64,000 bases of DNA, taken from positions 20,570,285-20,634,284 of the forward strand of contig NC_063265.1 in assembly GCF_019578655.1 (NCBI RefSeq), written 5' to 3'. The notes under the pieces were generated by a model that saw nothing but the letters and a program-made list of their open reading frames with translations, was not told where the DNA came from and ran no database searches. The stretch is from Ricinus communis (lineage: Eukaryota > Streptophyta > Magnoliopsida > Malpighiales > Euphorbiaceae). Shown piece after piece: positions 36,870-49,103 of this stretch. The position numbers and the translations under genes are program-made. Numbering within the stretch: position 1 is the first letter of the stretch; each line of letters opens with the position of its first letter.

Positions 36870-37249
36870 GAGCATCTCCAATGTATTTTTTTATATATAT
36901 CAAACTCTTTATTTTTAAGTATCCTATGATAAAATAATACTCTAATATATTATTTATTTTTTAAATATAAAATAGAGAATTAATTTGTCTCTCTATATAT
37001 GAAAAATCAAACTCTACTCTTTATTTTATATTTAATAAATATACTGTAAATATTTATACGTTTAATTAATTGATATTTATAATTTTTTATTGATAAAGAT
37101 TTAAAAAGATTATAACTATTACTACTTATAGAAATAAAAATAAAAAATATATTAAATTTAAATATTATTTTTATTTAAAATATTTTTTAAAATATTTTTT
37201 AATATAAAATTTATACTATTTATTTTAAAAAGTATAATTGGAAATGCTC
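36870..37249. mobile_element. MITE with GAGCATCTCCAAT terminal inverted repeats
   Basis: The left end AGAGCATCTCCAATGT pairs with the right end AATTGGAAATGCTC (reverse complement GAGCATTTCCAATT), leaving about 380 bp of extremely AT-rich, non-coding DNA between. GAGCATCTCCAA termini are common in plant MITE families. Its right end is about 145 bp upstream of the PPR start codon, so it may lie in or beside that promoter. Confidence 0.65.
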
Positions 37250-37393
37250 AAAATTCAAAACAATTAGAATTAATTAATTACGTTTCCTTGTATCTACCAA
37301 TGATATTCCGCGTCCGTCAAACGACGACGTTGCCCTATTTGAACTTTTGAATCTCTTCGTCCCTCTCTTCTTCTTCTTCTTCCTGGTATAGAT

Positions 37394-39550
37394 ATGAGCG
37401 CGTCCTCTATACTTAATCGCATTCTTTCTAACAATACCTGCAAAACCCAAACCAAACCCACAAAATCCAAAGCCTTAACCAACACAATCATTAATCATCT
37501 CAAAGCCAATCGCCTCCAGAAAGCTGTTTCAATTCTGTTTGCATCCAATTCATCTGTCCCTTATTCTCTATATGCCAGTCTTTTCCAGCTTTGCTCTTCA
37601 ACTCTTTCAATTGTTGAGGCTCGAAAGATTGAATCTCATTTAATAACGTTTAATCCAACTCCACCAATCTTTCTTTTGAACCGTGCCATAGAGACTTATG
37701 GGAAATGTGAGTGCTTGAAGGATGCACGTGAACTGTTCGATGAAATGCCTCAGAGAGATGGTGGGTCTTGGAATGCTATTATTAAAGCTTATACACAATG
37801 TGGCTATGCGGAGAAAGCATTGGGCTTGTTTAAGGACATGAATAAGGAAGGAGTTTTTGCAAATGAGATTACTTTTGCTAGTGTTTTGAAGTCTTGTAGT
37901 GATGTTTTGGATCTCAGTCTTTCGAGGCAAATTCATGGGCTTATTGTAAAATGTGGGTTTTGTGGAAATGTGATTTTGGGAAGTGCACTTGTTGATGTCT
38001 ATGGGAAGTGTAAGGTTATGAGTGAAGCTAGGTTGATGTTTAATGAGATTGAGAATTGCAATGATGTTACTTGGAATGTAATTGTTAGGCGGTATCTTGA
38101 TGTTGGTAATGAAAGAGAAGCAGTGAAAATGTTTTTTAAGATGTTCCAAACAGATGTCAGGCCTTTAAATTTTACATTTTCTAATGCCCTTATTGCTTGT
38201 TCAGCTATGCGTGCACTCAATGAGGGCATGCAGATTCATGCATTTGCAATTAAGATTAAGTTTGAGGAGGATGAGGCGGTTTCCAGCTCTCTCAGTAACA
38301 TGTATGCGAAGTGTGGGAAGTTAGAAAGTGCTCGCATGATTTTTGACCAACATGGTTCAAGAGATGTGATATCTTGGACTTCAATGGTGTCAGCTTATGC
38401 ACTGAGTGGGCGAACGAGAGAAGCAAGAGAACTTTTTGAAAAGATGCCTGAATGGAGTGTGGTCTCGTGGAATGCTATGCTGGCAGGATACATTCGTTCC
38501 CTCCAATGGGAAGAGGCCTTAGATTTTGTTTGTTTGATGCGCAGAACAACTGAAGACATTGACCACATCACTCTAGGTTTACTGTTGAATGTCTGTGCTG
38601 GCATTTCAGATGTTGAAATGGGAAAACAGGCTCATGGGTTCATATATAGACATGGTTTCAGTTCCTGCATCCTTGTTGGTAATGCTCTTCTTGATATGTA
38701 TGGAAAATGTGGGAACTTGAGAAGTGCTAGGGTTTGGTTTTACCAAATGAGTCAATCACGGGATAATATTTCTTGGAATGCTTTGTTGACTAGCTATGCC
38801 CGACATCATCAGAGTGAACAAGCTATGATGATTTTCGGGGAGATGCAATGGGAGACAAAACCAAGTACTTTTACATTTGGAACTCTTTTGGCAGCTTGTG
38901 CAAATATATTTGCACTTGACCAAGGAAAAGAAATACATGGGTTCATGATCAGAAATGGCTATAATTTAGATACCGTGATCAGTGGAGCTCTAGTTGACAT
39001 GTACTCTAAATGTCGTTGCCTTTCATATGCTCTAACAGTCTTTAACAGGGCAGGTTCAAGGGATGTGATTCTTTGGAACTCCATAATTTTGGGCTGTTGT
39101 CATAATGGAAGGGGTAAAGAGGTACTTAAATTGTTTGGACAGATGGAGAAGGAAGGAGTTAAGCCAGACCACGTCACCTTTCACGGTGTCTTGCTTGCTT
39201 GTATGTATGAGGGTCATGTCAAGTTAGCAGTGGAATATTTTAATTCTATGAGTGATAAGTGTTGTGTAATACCTAGGTTGGAACACTATGAATGTATGAT
39301 TGAACTCTTCAGTAGGTATAGGTGCATGAGTCGGCTTGAGAATTTTGTTAAGGGGATGCCATTTGATCCCACTGCCTCCATGCTGATAAGAGTTTTTGAT
39401 GCATGTAAAGAGCATGGACCCTCGAGGTTCAGAAAATGGGTTGCTGAACAACTTAATAAATTGAATCCTTCAATTTCCTCCCAGTTTCAAATCAGGGATG
39501 AACCGAACAGACAAGTCATAATCACCAAATTACAAATTGGAAGAAATTGA
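37394..39550 (+). CDS. PLS-type pentatricopeptide repeat protein
   Basis: Intronless, 718 residues. After about 100 N-terminal residues rich in Asn, Ser, Thr and Lys with few acids (consistent with organelle targeting), PPR motifs run almost to the C-terminus. Examples are NRAIETYGKCECLKDARELF, SWNAIIKAYTQCGYAEKAL, FASVLKSCSD and QIHGLIVKCGF, then SALVDVYGKC, SWTSMVSAYALSGRTREAR, WNALLTSYARHHQSEQAM and GVKPDHVTFHGVLLACMYEG. Alternating P, L and S spacings and the (M/V)YGKC signature mark the PLS subclass. The C-terminus has a weak E-like part (LEHYECMIELFSRY) and no DYW deaminase. Such proteins bind single-stranded organellar RNA for editing, splicing or stability. It resembles At3g26540 from memory. 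Target unknown. Confidence 0.93.
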   Translation: MSASSILNRILSNNTCKTQTKPTKSKALTNTIINHLKANRLQKAVSILFASNSSVPYSLYASLFQLCSSTLSIVEARKIESHLITFNPTPPIFLLNRAIETYGKCECLKDARELFDEMPQRDGGSWNAIIKAYTQCGYAEKALGLFKDMNKEGVFANEITFASVLKSCSDVLDLSLSRQIHGLIVKCGFCGNVILGSALVDVYGKCKVMSEARLMFNEIENCNDVTWNVIVRRYLDVGNEREAVKMFFKMFQTDVRPLNFTFSNALIACSAMRALNEGMQIHAFAIKIKFEEDEAVSSSLSNMYAKCGKLESARMIFDQHGSRDVISWTSMVSAYALSGRTREARELFEKMPEWSVVSWNAMLAGYIRSLQWEEALDFVCLMRRTTEDIDHITLGLLLNVCAGISDVEMGKQAHGFIYRHGFSSCILVGNALLDMYGKCGNLRSARVWFYQMSQSRDNISWNALLTSYARHHQSEQAMMIFGEMQWETKPSTFTFGTLLAACANIFALDQGKEIHGFMIRNGYNLDTVISGALVDMYSKCRCLSYALTVFNRAGSRDVILWNSIILGCCHNGRGKEVLKLFGQMEKEGVKPDHVTFHGVLLACMYEGHVKLAVEYFNSMSDKCCVIPRLEHYECMIELFSRYRCMSRLENFVKGMPFDPTASMLIRVFDACKEHGPSRFRKWVAEQLNKLNPSISSQFQIRDEPNRQVIITKLQIGRN

Positions 39551-42500
39551 ATTTTCGTAGTTGCATATGCAGGTAAGATACATCAAGTTCTATTATCATG
39601 CATCTTCTGTCAGTGTTAGGTTCGGGGTTGTGCGCTTATCCAGGTGTATGCCCGAAAGTGACATGACCTAACATCTTACCTGGAATGAGTGTAGAGAGTA
39701 TCTCTGTGCAAGCTTCTTTAGGAGAAACGAATGTGTAACAGGAGAAGGCCATGCAACTTTTGAAGATTTTCATGGAGCAGGTTGATTCCTTCTCAAGAAT
39801 CTTTCCTTTCATTATTTGCTACTAGATACTTATATGTCGAGTGTGTTTCTTACAGTTAATGCTATTATACAAATTTCCAGGATAATGTTGTTGGGGGAGG
39901 CAGTGAAGACGAGGTGGCACGAGAACATGTTACTTGTATGGTATTATTCTGCATATTTATCCCCTCTTAGAAACAATTGAGTTTTCAGAACATTTTCTTT
40001 CTCGTGATAAATCTTCTGATTAAGTCAAATGACCAAATTTAAGCCTTTGGATAGCCTTTATTGTTCTTAATAGATTACTACATCTATTCATAGCTCACCA
40101 ATGTAAATCAGGGGATCTTGATAGTTAATAGGGCTATGAATTATGTTTCATGAAAGTCAGCTTCCACTGCTTTGTTAGCTTCTTACTTCTTTCTTCTGGA
40201 TTCTAAGTGGTCAGATGTACATTAATTTTAGCTGAATGGATCAGTTAATTTTTAGCAAGAACTTCTGGTTTACTCAAAACAGATTTATCTATTTTTATGA
40301 TGAAAACCTCTTAACAGATGTTCTAGCTGGTGTCGTGGTTCATCATGGGCAAACAAAGTAATGCAAGGTGGAGTAGTTATTTTTAACACTCAGATCATTG
40401 TCGGATGGTTAACAATGAAGGTAAAATAGTTGGGTGTCACTCCATAAGTCTCATTGCAAGTTCCTAAATTGATAAAGATTTTTGCTTGACAGAGATCTTT
40501 GGTCAAGCGGAGCACCGTTGTAGGACTTGAAGTTATGGAAATAGGCAGAATTAATAAATTTATAAGGCGGCAAATGGAAAGACATGGATTTGTAATGATA
40601 AGCAGGATGGTGGATCATTGTAATGCTTTTCTTGAAGTTGAAGAAGGTCTGCCAATTCACGCATTAGTGTGCAAGGTGCATGGATAGTCTAGCATATGTG
40701 CATCTTGGTTCTCACGCATGGTTTTCTGTTTGACAGTTTGGAATCTGAACCAGAAAAAGAAAAGTTACACGATCTTCAATTTTCTTAAATACTTGTTGGC
40801 CAAAACATTCTTCTCTTGTCAGAGAAACTAGACCTATAAAAATGTAGCAGTAGTAGTAGCATCAAATGCTTGCATGGTAACACAAGCTCAGCAAGTTTAG
40901 CAATGAAGCCTAATTCCCGTCTCTTTTTCTTACTATCTTTTGCCTTTTCTTCTTCTGCTAGTCTTTGAGCCTTGTGCATTTTCTGCGGGTAACATACAAA
41001 GCTACTCTTTGGAAGCCGGTTGACTTATTATTTTGTGAATTCCATCTTGTGAATTATTTCCAGTAACTTGACATATTTTTTAAAATCAGTGGTATCAACC
41101 AGTTTGTTGCTGATTTTACTTCCTTGAATGTAATAATGTATTTAACCATCTTTATTCTAAAGCTGCAATTCCTTTTGCTTCAAAGATGTAAATAGTTTGC
41201 TGTACTGGCCTTATGCCCGGTTGGCTTCTTGTTTCTATTGGCCTCTCCCTCTCTCTCTCTCTTTTTGGTGATTATGAGCTTCTGTCGCCATCTTTGCAAT
41301 CTCCCTGCCCCATCTCTGGTCTCTGGTCTCAGACCAATCTAGTTATTAATGATGCTGGTATAGGCAGTTGGCTCTTGTAGTATTAGCCCAGTGTATCTAC
41401 CTGTTGTCTAGCTGTTTTGTACTTAATTATGTCGATTGGACTCATCAGTTTTTGCTTCTGACATTCATTATGTTTAAGTGATCGTACAAGAGGATATCAT
41501 TAACTGCAGGTTTTATCCTAACTTGAGGCTGAATGTGAGAAACCATTTTCAATTAAGCTCGTCCATGCCTGTACTGTAAGATGGAAAGAGGTCAGAAATG
41601 GTGCCAGAAGGTGTTCCAGCGACACCCCTATGATACTATAGCCAGTTCCTTGTAAGTGAAGAGAGTAGTTGAAGGGTTTTTCTTAGCCATTAGGTTACTT
41701 ACCTTTTTCTCCTTTGGATTGGCTGCTTTGTAGAAACATGTCAGCCATGTCCTTCAACATCAGAGTTCTGACTTTCCTTGGGCGTTGCTCTTCTTTAGCA
41801 TTGTCCGGAGTGGGTTCTGTTCATACTTTTTGTTTTGCTATGACAAGGACTTGTTCACTGTTCGGTTTGGACTGTTGTTCGGATTTCCACAGCTCTACTA
41901 TCAATTTCCATTTCTATTCTGCAATTTGTGTTCTTATGTTGATGTTCTTCCCTTTTCCCCACTTTTTTCTCTTTTGCTATTACACTATTTGTATATAATC
42001 TGTAGTATATTTGTATTATATATATTTTTTCTCAGGTTGAACACTTGCTGGGAGTAAAAATGCAAGGCTGAGATCGAGCACAAACTGCACCAACAAAAAG
42101 AAGCATGAACCTGAAAAAGTTTAGGACAGTTCTGAAAAGGAATATATGCAAGCTTCAAAGGAGAACAATTATCTCAGGACCTATCCAGCATTCGAGCTCA
42201 AAAATTTGCAGTGGATTGCTTAAAAACTCGTGACATATAAAAAAATTTGGTCTGGCAGTCAGGATGTGGATATTTGCACTGCATCGGTGGTTTTTGGCTG
42301 TAAAAAAGAAGTTTCACAAGTGGACCTTATAGTTGTCGAATATTTTGGGGTGGCATTTTATTTAATTCTGTTGATTCCACGCTGATATTGCAAATGATCT
42401 AAAAACCAGTCATGTGAGCCATTACTGCATAGTTAGATCTAGCATTGACTAAAATACGACTTCTGTTTTGATTCATAGGATTCGAAACTTGTCACTCTTA

Positions 42501-43396
42501 GAAGTAATCGCGTTTGCCACTTGTGAGATGAAAATATGACTTTAACCATGCATAACAGTAAGAATTACACACATGGAATGTTCAATAAAATTGCTGAGTT
42601 GCAATGTCTACCCATGGTATGAGTCAATTTAGTAAAGAACACTACAAAAATGTAAAGCCAGGCTTGGGATAATGACAGTGTGTCCAAGAGAAAAGCTTTG
42701 CCATTTTCAGTTTACCATGCTTGATTGCAGTTATACCAAACCAAGATTACTGAATGAATTAGGATACGTTCTTTCTTAACATAGTTTCAGGGTCAGATCT
42801 CCCAGACCAACAAATTCAAACCTGCCTGTCCAACAAAGCGGACATTTAAAACTCCCAAGGCAGGATTAGGCCGTCCTGCCATTAGCTATGAAATTCTCAG
42901 GTTCTGTGGATGACACCCTATTGGCCAATTACTGTTTCCCTACCCAGTAAGAATTGATTAACTCCCCATTTTTCCCCTATTTCCTGAACACCAGTACATT
43001 TTCAACTCTGATAATTGAAAATTACTATGAAGTTTCGAGGTTATGGCCTAATTGTAAATCATTTAAAGACTTAATTGATAGAAAAAAAAAATCAATTTAG
43101 TAATTAGAATGATTTTTTTTTTTTTTTTGAGAAAGAAATGAGAATGAATTAGAGTTTAATCAAATAGCAGCAATTTTTCTTCAAAAAATTTAGAGTAATT
43201 GAATTATGAACGGTTAAGATTGAATAATGATGATCAAACGGGTGACAGTTTAGAAAATAAAAAACGGTATTTCACCCCAATATGAAAATTATCCGGCTAG
43301 CGGTTTCAACAATTATGGAGAATTTGATGCTTCAGCTAGTTTTCCATTGACCCAAGTCGGTTCTTTTTTGTCCATTCGAGAAATAAAAGAAAAAGG
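39551..43396 (+). other. PPR 3' flank, possibly a spliced 3' UTR or non-coding transcript, then BPG2 promoter
   Basis: Just after the PPR stop is a good donor (ATGCAG|GTAAGATA at 39573). Acceptor-like sites follow at about 39880 (TTTCCAG|GATAATG), 40492 (TTGACAG|AGATC) and 42036 (TTCTCAG|GTTGAAC). Spliced 3' UTRs are common for PPR genes, so this may be one. Short ORFs such as 40499-40687 (62 codons) and minus 40785-40979 (64 codons, Lys/Glu-rich) show no known domain. The part from about 42500 is AT-rich, with a poly-T run near 43116, and should hold the BPG2 promoter. Confidence 0.35.
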
Positions 43397-46300
43397 ATGG
43401 CAATTTTATTATCTACAACTGCAGCAACCAAGTTAAGCTTGAAGTTTCTCGACAACCATGGCAACCGGCAAGAAAAGTCGCCAACTTTTCACAGTATTTT
43501 CACTGGTAAATCTCTTGTTCACTGCATTTCATTGAAACCCTTTTTCTTTACTTTAATTCATTTGGTGCCTAAAGTAAGACCCATGGTTAAAAAGCCACTA
43601 TCTTTATGTTCAGGTTGGAGCATAGAGAGCAAGACAGAAAACAAGAGATTTTCATTTGTTAATTTTGCTATTAAGAACAAAACTAGCATTGATTTAAAAC
43701 AGGGAAGTCATTCTAAAATAGCACCAAGAAAAGGAGGTAGAGACCTAGTATTAAGTGAAGGAAGAGATGAGGATGATAAGTATGGATCCATTTGTCCTGG
43801 TTGTGGAATCTTTATGCAAGATAAAGATCCTAGCCTCCCTGGGTATTATCAAAAAAGAAAACTTACAATTGAAAGTGGTGAAGTAGTAGAGAATGAGGAA
43901 ATGGGATTTGATGATGACTTTGAGGGGTTTGAAGGGGAAGAAGAGGGTTTTGAGAGTGGAATTGAGGGCAAGTTTGAGAAAAGTGATGGGGAAAGAGATG
44001 ATTTTGAAGAGGGAGATGAGTTTGATTGGGACTCCGATGAATTTGAAGCAATGTTCGAAGAAGATGATAGTTTGGACTTGGATGGTTTTACTCCTGCAGG
44101 TGTTGGTTATGGTAACATTACAGAAGAGATAATAGAGAAAGAAAAGAAGAAGAAGGAAGAAAGGAAGGTGTCAAAAGCTGAGAAAAAGAGGAGAGCTAGG
44201 GAGGCCAAAAAGGAAAAGGATGAGGTTACGGTGTGTGCTCGGTGTCATTCTTTGAGAAATTATGGACAGGTCAAGAGCCAAACTGCCGAAAACTTAATAC
44301 CTGATTTTGATTTTGATAAACTGATTTCAACTAGGTTAATTAAACCAAGTAGTAATGCCAATGCTACTGTTGTCATTATGGTCGTTGATTGCGTTGATTT
44401 TGATGGCTCGTTTCCTAAATTGGCAGCGATGTCCTTGTTCAAGGCATTGGAAGGAACCAAGAATGACCCAAAAACTAGCAAAAGGTTGCCTAAGCTTGTT
44501 CTTGTTGCCACAAAGGTTGATCTCCTCCCATCACAAATTTCACCAGCTAGATTAGATAAATGGGTTAGGCACCGTGCTAGGGCAGCAGGGGCACCCAAGC
44601 TAAGTGGGGTATATTTGGTTAGTTCCCGTAAGGATTTGGGTGTAAGAAACTTGTTGTCATTTGTCAAGGAATTGGCTGGTCCTCGAGGAAACGTATGGGT
44701 TATTGGGGCACAGAATGCAGGCAAATCCACTCTGATTAATGCATTTGCAAAGAAAGAAGGGGCCAAAATTTCAAAGCTCACAGAAGCACCGGTTCCTGGA
44801 ACAACCCTTGGGATTTTGAGAATTGGAGGGATTTTGTCTGCCAAGGCAAAGATGTATGACACTCCAGGGCTTTTGCACCCTTATCTAATGTCTATGAGAT
44901 TGAACAGGGAAGAGCAAAAAATGGTTGAAATACGGAAGGAGCTGCAAGCTCGAACATATAGGGCAAAGGTAAATTGTCCTAATTCCGTTTCATTTATTGA
45001 GATAACTTTTCCTAGTAAAGATCTTGATGTAACTTAGCATAAATGCACTAAACAACCCCCACTGCACCCTGCCTCCTGTCAATGTTTTCAAACTTAATCT
45101 TGACAAAATGAGTTTCTTTATTCGTGGAGGGATGATACTTTCAGGTGCTATAATCAGCTTATGTGGTTCTCAGCTTTCTCAAAGCTGAGAATATCTCTTA
45201 AACTCGGCACATAATGATTTGCAAAGCACGCTACTTAGGAGGATTACTTAGGAACATTACAGAATATGTGACATTTAACAGAATCAATTTTAATAAAATG
45301 TATGAATTGGTTGAAAGTTTCTTCTTTCGTTTTTGTGGGTTTTAGGTTTTTAAATTACCATCATACGATTCTTTATTTAGAACTTTCATATTTTTATGTA
45401 CATATGAAATGGCTTCCCAGAATATTTTGAACATTGTCACTTTTATCTTTTCTGTTGTTCAGAGGCTTTGAGATTTTTAATCAGACAACCCCTCTTTTAG
45501 CCTCTAGTGCACAAACATATTCTACATGTTCCTAAAAGTAGTAGGCCATCTGCAGGTTGGACAGGCTGTGCATGTTGGTGGCTTGCTGCGACTAGACCTC
45601 AATCAAGCTTCCGTGGAAACAATTTATATCACAGTTTGGGCATCACCAAGTGTTTCTCTTCACTTGGGGAAGATGGAAAATGCTAACGATTTCTGGAAAA
45701 ACCATGCTGGTGTTCGCTTGCAGGTAAGACCAATTTACTCTTCCATTTATTTTGCTCATAATACTGCACAAGTTGGTTGGATTCCATGACTTTGCTGTGG
45801 ACTATAAATCCTGAGCTCTTTTTTTTTTTTTTTCTTTGGTCAACCTATGGCTTAACCTTAGATTGCTAGAACCAAGACTTGCTAAGGAGTTTTGGGTAGG
45901 TGCTGTTTGGCACTCACAAGGGCCCATGGGATATGGATCTTACTCACTTTAAGGTCCCTAGCTCTTCCTTTTCTTGTCATGCAATTCTTAATCTGCCAGA
46001 TATTTAATATCTGCCTGCTGGGATCTAGCTGCAAAATTTGATATGCTCTTGACAGTGTTTCAATTCTTATCTTTATTAGGCCAAATACATTATAAAAACT
46101 CTTCGTGTATCAACTGTGTGAACGAGCCACTTCCTTTTTTATTATGTTTAATTAATATCAAAATTATTATCGTCAGCACCAAAAAACCCATTTGAACAGA
46201 ATAACTAGCAGGTATAGGAAAAAGTAAGAATTCCTTATAAAATTGGTGTCACCAATAATGTGTTAGTCATATGTGTACCTTGATTCTTCTTCTTCATAAC

Positions 46301-47800
46301 CAATACACCCCAGCTCCACAATGCTCAATTTCGTTTACTCATTTCTTTTGAAGAGTGGAAAAGGAAACAAATTGAAATCCATATTTAATGAATACAACGA
46401 GTTTTTCGATCTTAAAGTAAAAAAGAAAAGCAGAAACTTATATGTAGTGGGATGCATTTATACGTTCCTTACTATCTCAATTTTGGGTATAGTTATGGAT
46501 TTACAGGGTATGTAAAATGATCAAGCAGGTATAAAAGACAGATATGGTTTTCCATGGACATGCAGCTGTGACAAAGGCATGAAATTTAATGGGTGCTTGA
46601 GGATGAGAAGTACATTGAGAAATTGAGTACAGTAGTAGTAGTATCAGTTAAAGTGTAGTTGCGGTAATTGGGAAGTTGAAGACAGATATTAAAGATCTAG
46701 ATAGCGGTAGTAGCATAAGTGGAAAAATATGTGAAGTGTAAATAAACTGAGTCAGCATGAATTAGTAGTTGACATTTGTTAGTTACAAGTGTAAATTCAG
46801 TACTCCAGTCCCCTATGAATCTACCGGTGTTTAGATGTGCTGGTTCTTTGAACCTCAGATTAAATAGCTATGTATAAACACACAAACTTTATCAATTTTT
46901 CTCTAATGAAGAGGAAGTGAAAGTCATTGAAAAGAAAAAAAAGGGGGAAATAGTGGGAAGAGTTGAGAAGGGCAATCACACTGCAAAGAGAGAAAGGAAA
47001 GAACAGTTACATCAACTTATATAGCTTTATGCTTTAGGCTATTTGGTTGGACTTGTTAGGAAAACAAATGTTCAAGGTCAAATTGAAGAGCATATTAATA
47101 AAAAGAGGGAATCAGGTTCCTTTACGGATAAGGAATTACCTTATTTTCCGTATTCGTCTGCTTCTTCTTCCTCGAGAAATTTAGTAGATCCATGGAGCAA
47201 TTCTTAGGTAGCAAGCACTAGCTGACATAGCAGATTTTCTTTTATTTTTTCTTTTCGTACACCAGAAAATATAGGAAATGTTTTCTTAGAATTAAACTAG
47301 AGTAGCTTTTGTGCTTGATTCCACTCTTGAGAATATGTTTTTGCCTTAAAACAGAATGCATGACTCATTGGAATAACTCCAATGTCATAAAAAGGCTTCT
47401 TTTAAGTTGCATAGTTTCTTTAACCCCCAAATACTTACTGTTGCAGCCTCCAGTGGGTGAAGACAGAGCTTCTGAGTTAGGAGAATGGGAAGAGAGGGAA
47501 ATCAAAGTGACTGGAACAAGCTGGGATGTGAATCACATTGATATTGCAATAGCTGGCTTAGGCTGGTTTTCTTTGTGTCTCAAAGGTGAAGCAACCCTGA
47601 CATTGTGGATATATGATGGCATTCAGATCACTTTGAGAGAACCTTTGGTCCTCGACCGAGCATCATTCCTTGAGAGACCTGGTTTCTGGCTACCAAAGGC
47701 TATATCTGACACCATTGGAAACCAGACTAAAGTTGAATCACAGAAGAGGAAAAAGCTTGAACAGGAAAGTATGGAATCTCTTTCAGAGGTATCGGCCTGA
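43397..47800 (+). CDS. BPG2: BPG2, chloroplast circularly permuted GTPase (YqeH/NOA family)
   Basis: Three exons (43397-44968, 45556-45723, 47447-47800) give about 697 residues. The N-terminal ~90 residues are Ser/Lys-rich, as in a chloroplast transit peptide. A split zinc finger is visible: CPGCGIFM at about 133 and VCARCHSLRNYGQVK at about 279, separated by a strongly acidic stretch (about 165-245) and a Lys/Glu coiled segment. GTPase motifs come in permuted order: G4 ATKVDLL (~370), G5-like VSSRKDLGV, G1 GAQNAGKST (~435-444), G2 region APVPGTT, then G3 DTPGL (~488). This order defines the YqeH class. The C-terminal part (QAVHVGGLLRLDL, LGWFSL) is the family's tail domain. Known role of Arabidopsis BPG2 (At3g57180): chloroplast rRNA maturation and ribosome assembly, brassinosteroid- and light-linked greening. 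Confidence 0.93.
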
Positions 47801-49103
47801 AGTGAAAAGGAAACTAAGATCATATTTCTTCTGCAGTCGTCTGCCTGAAAGAGAAAGACGAGAATGACCATGTTCCATGTTCCGCATTGCATAGTGTTTT
47901 GCATGAAGAAGATAGAGAACAATGCAACTATATCTTCCCTCTCTGCCGAGCTTTTAAGCTGTAAACAGCAGTTGGCAAAGGGAGCAGGTTTGTTTGTTTA
48001 GATGGCAAAAGATGATGGAGTTGTTGATTGACCAACTCCAATTTGAGCAAATCATGATGAAGGTGGATCATGGATTTGTGTTTAAAGTGGAGAAATCTTA
48101 GCAGACTGACAAATTCAGATATCCTGCATTTCGAATCCACAATCCATTAGAAGACGTATAGCTTTACTATGCAGTGGTCTTTGTAAACGTTGCATTTTAC
48201 ACTACCAATTACATCCAATCTACTCATAATTTTCTGAGCAGTTCTGTTGATAATACAGCAGTTATGATGCCTGCAACTGGGTTTATAGAATAGCCGAGGA
48301 ATTATTATTTTAAATTTGCTTTCAATTTAAACAAAGAATAATCATTTCATGAAATTGAAAATGACTTTCACATTTTGAAAAATAATATATATTTTTTTAT
48401 TTGTCTATCTTAAATTTATTTCACATATCTTAATTATTTATCACTATTGCCACCACTTCCATACACCCACTTACTGCTGCCGCCACCACCACCCCAACAT
48501 ATATATATATATATATATTAAAATATATATAAAAATAATTTCATTTAAAATTTAATTAATTAAATCTTATGAATTAAAGAGTGAAACAAACATTATCTAA
48601 GAATAATTGTTCTCTCTGTTTATTCTATTCTTTAGAATTGCTATTTTATTCCTGTGAGAATGGCAATAGGGTTTTTAACTATCTTTCTTAAGTTATTTGA
48701 ATATAAATGAAATATGTAAAGCTTAACTGGGCAAAACCTTCATATAGATTCTGGTAATGTAATGCCTTGGCGATTCCAACCATTTGCAAGTTTTTTCCCG
48801 CCTTCTCAAACTAACTAGACCATTTACATAATAACACCGATAAATTAAGAGATAAATGCTAAACAAATTATATTCATAAAGATTTTTTTCTTTTTCTTCT
48901 CTTGCTAAAATTACATTTCTTTTTTACATTTTCTGACAGATTCCCTTTGGTTAATTGAAAACAAAGACTTGAGAATGAACAAGGAGAGACACAAGTTGCA
49001 ACCTTGCTCTATACAGAAGTTACAGAAAGCATAAGCTACACTAGTCTACTCAGGTGGGAGGGATAAACTGCAACCTGAAGTAATCGCCAAGACCGCGAAT
49101 GAA
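47801..49103. other. Convergent intergenic region between BPG2 and ERD15
   Basis: Both genes end here, so it should hold two 3' UTRs. An (AT)n microsatellite lies at about 48500-48520. No further gene was seen. Confidence 0.5.

Noticed and set aside
37640..38149. 169-codon minus ORF opposite the PPR gene
   Set aside because: It is a shadow of the PPR reading frame, with no independent domain features.
40785..40979. Lys/Glu-rich 64-codon minus ORF (AQRLAEEEKAKDSKKKRRE)
   Set aside because: Low-complexity coil-like composition with no splice partners or family match. Kept only as part of the unannotated PPR 3' flank.
44260..44862. 200-codon minus ORF opposite BPG2
   Set aside because: It is antisense to the conserved GTPase motifs, so it is a shadow ORF created by BPG2 codon composition.
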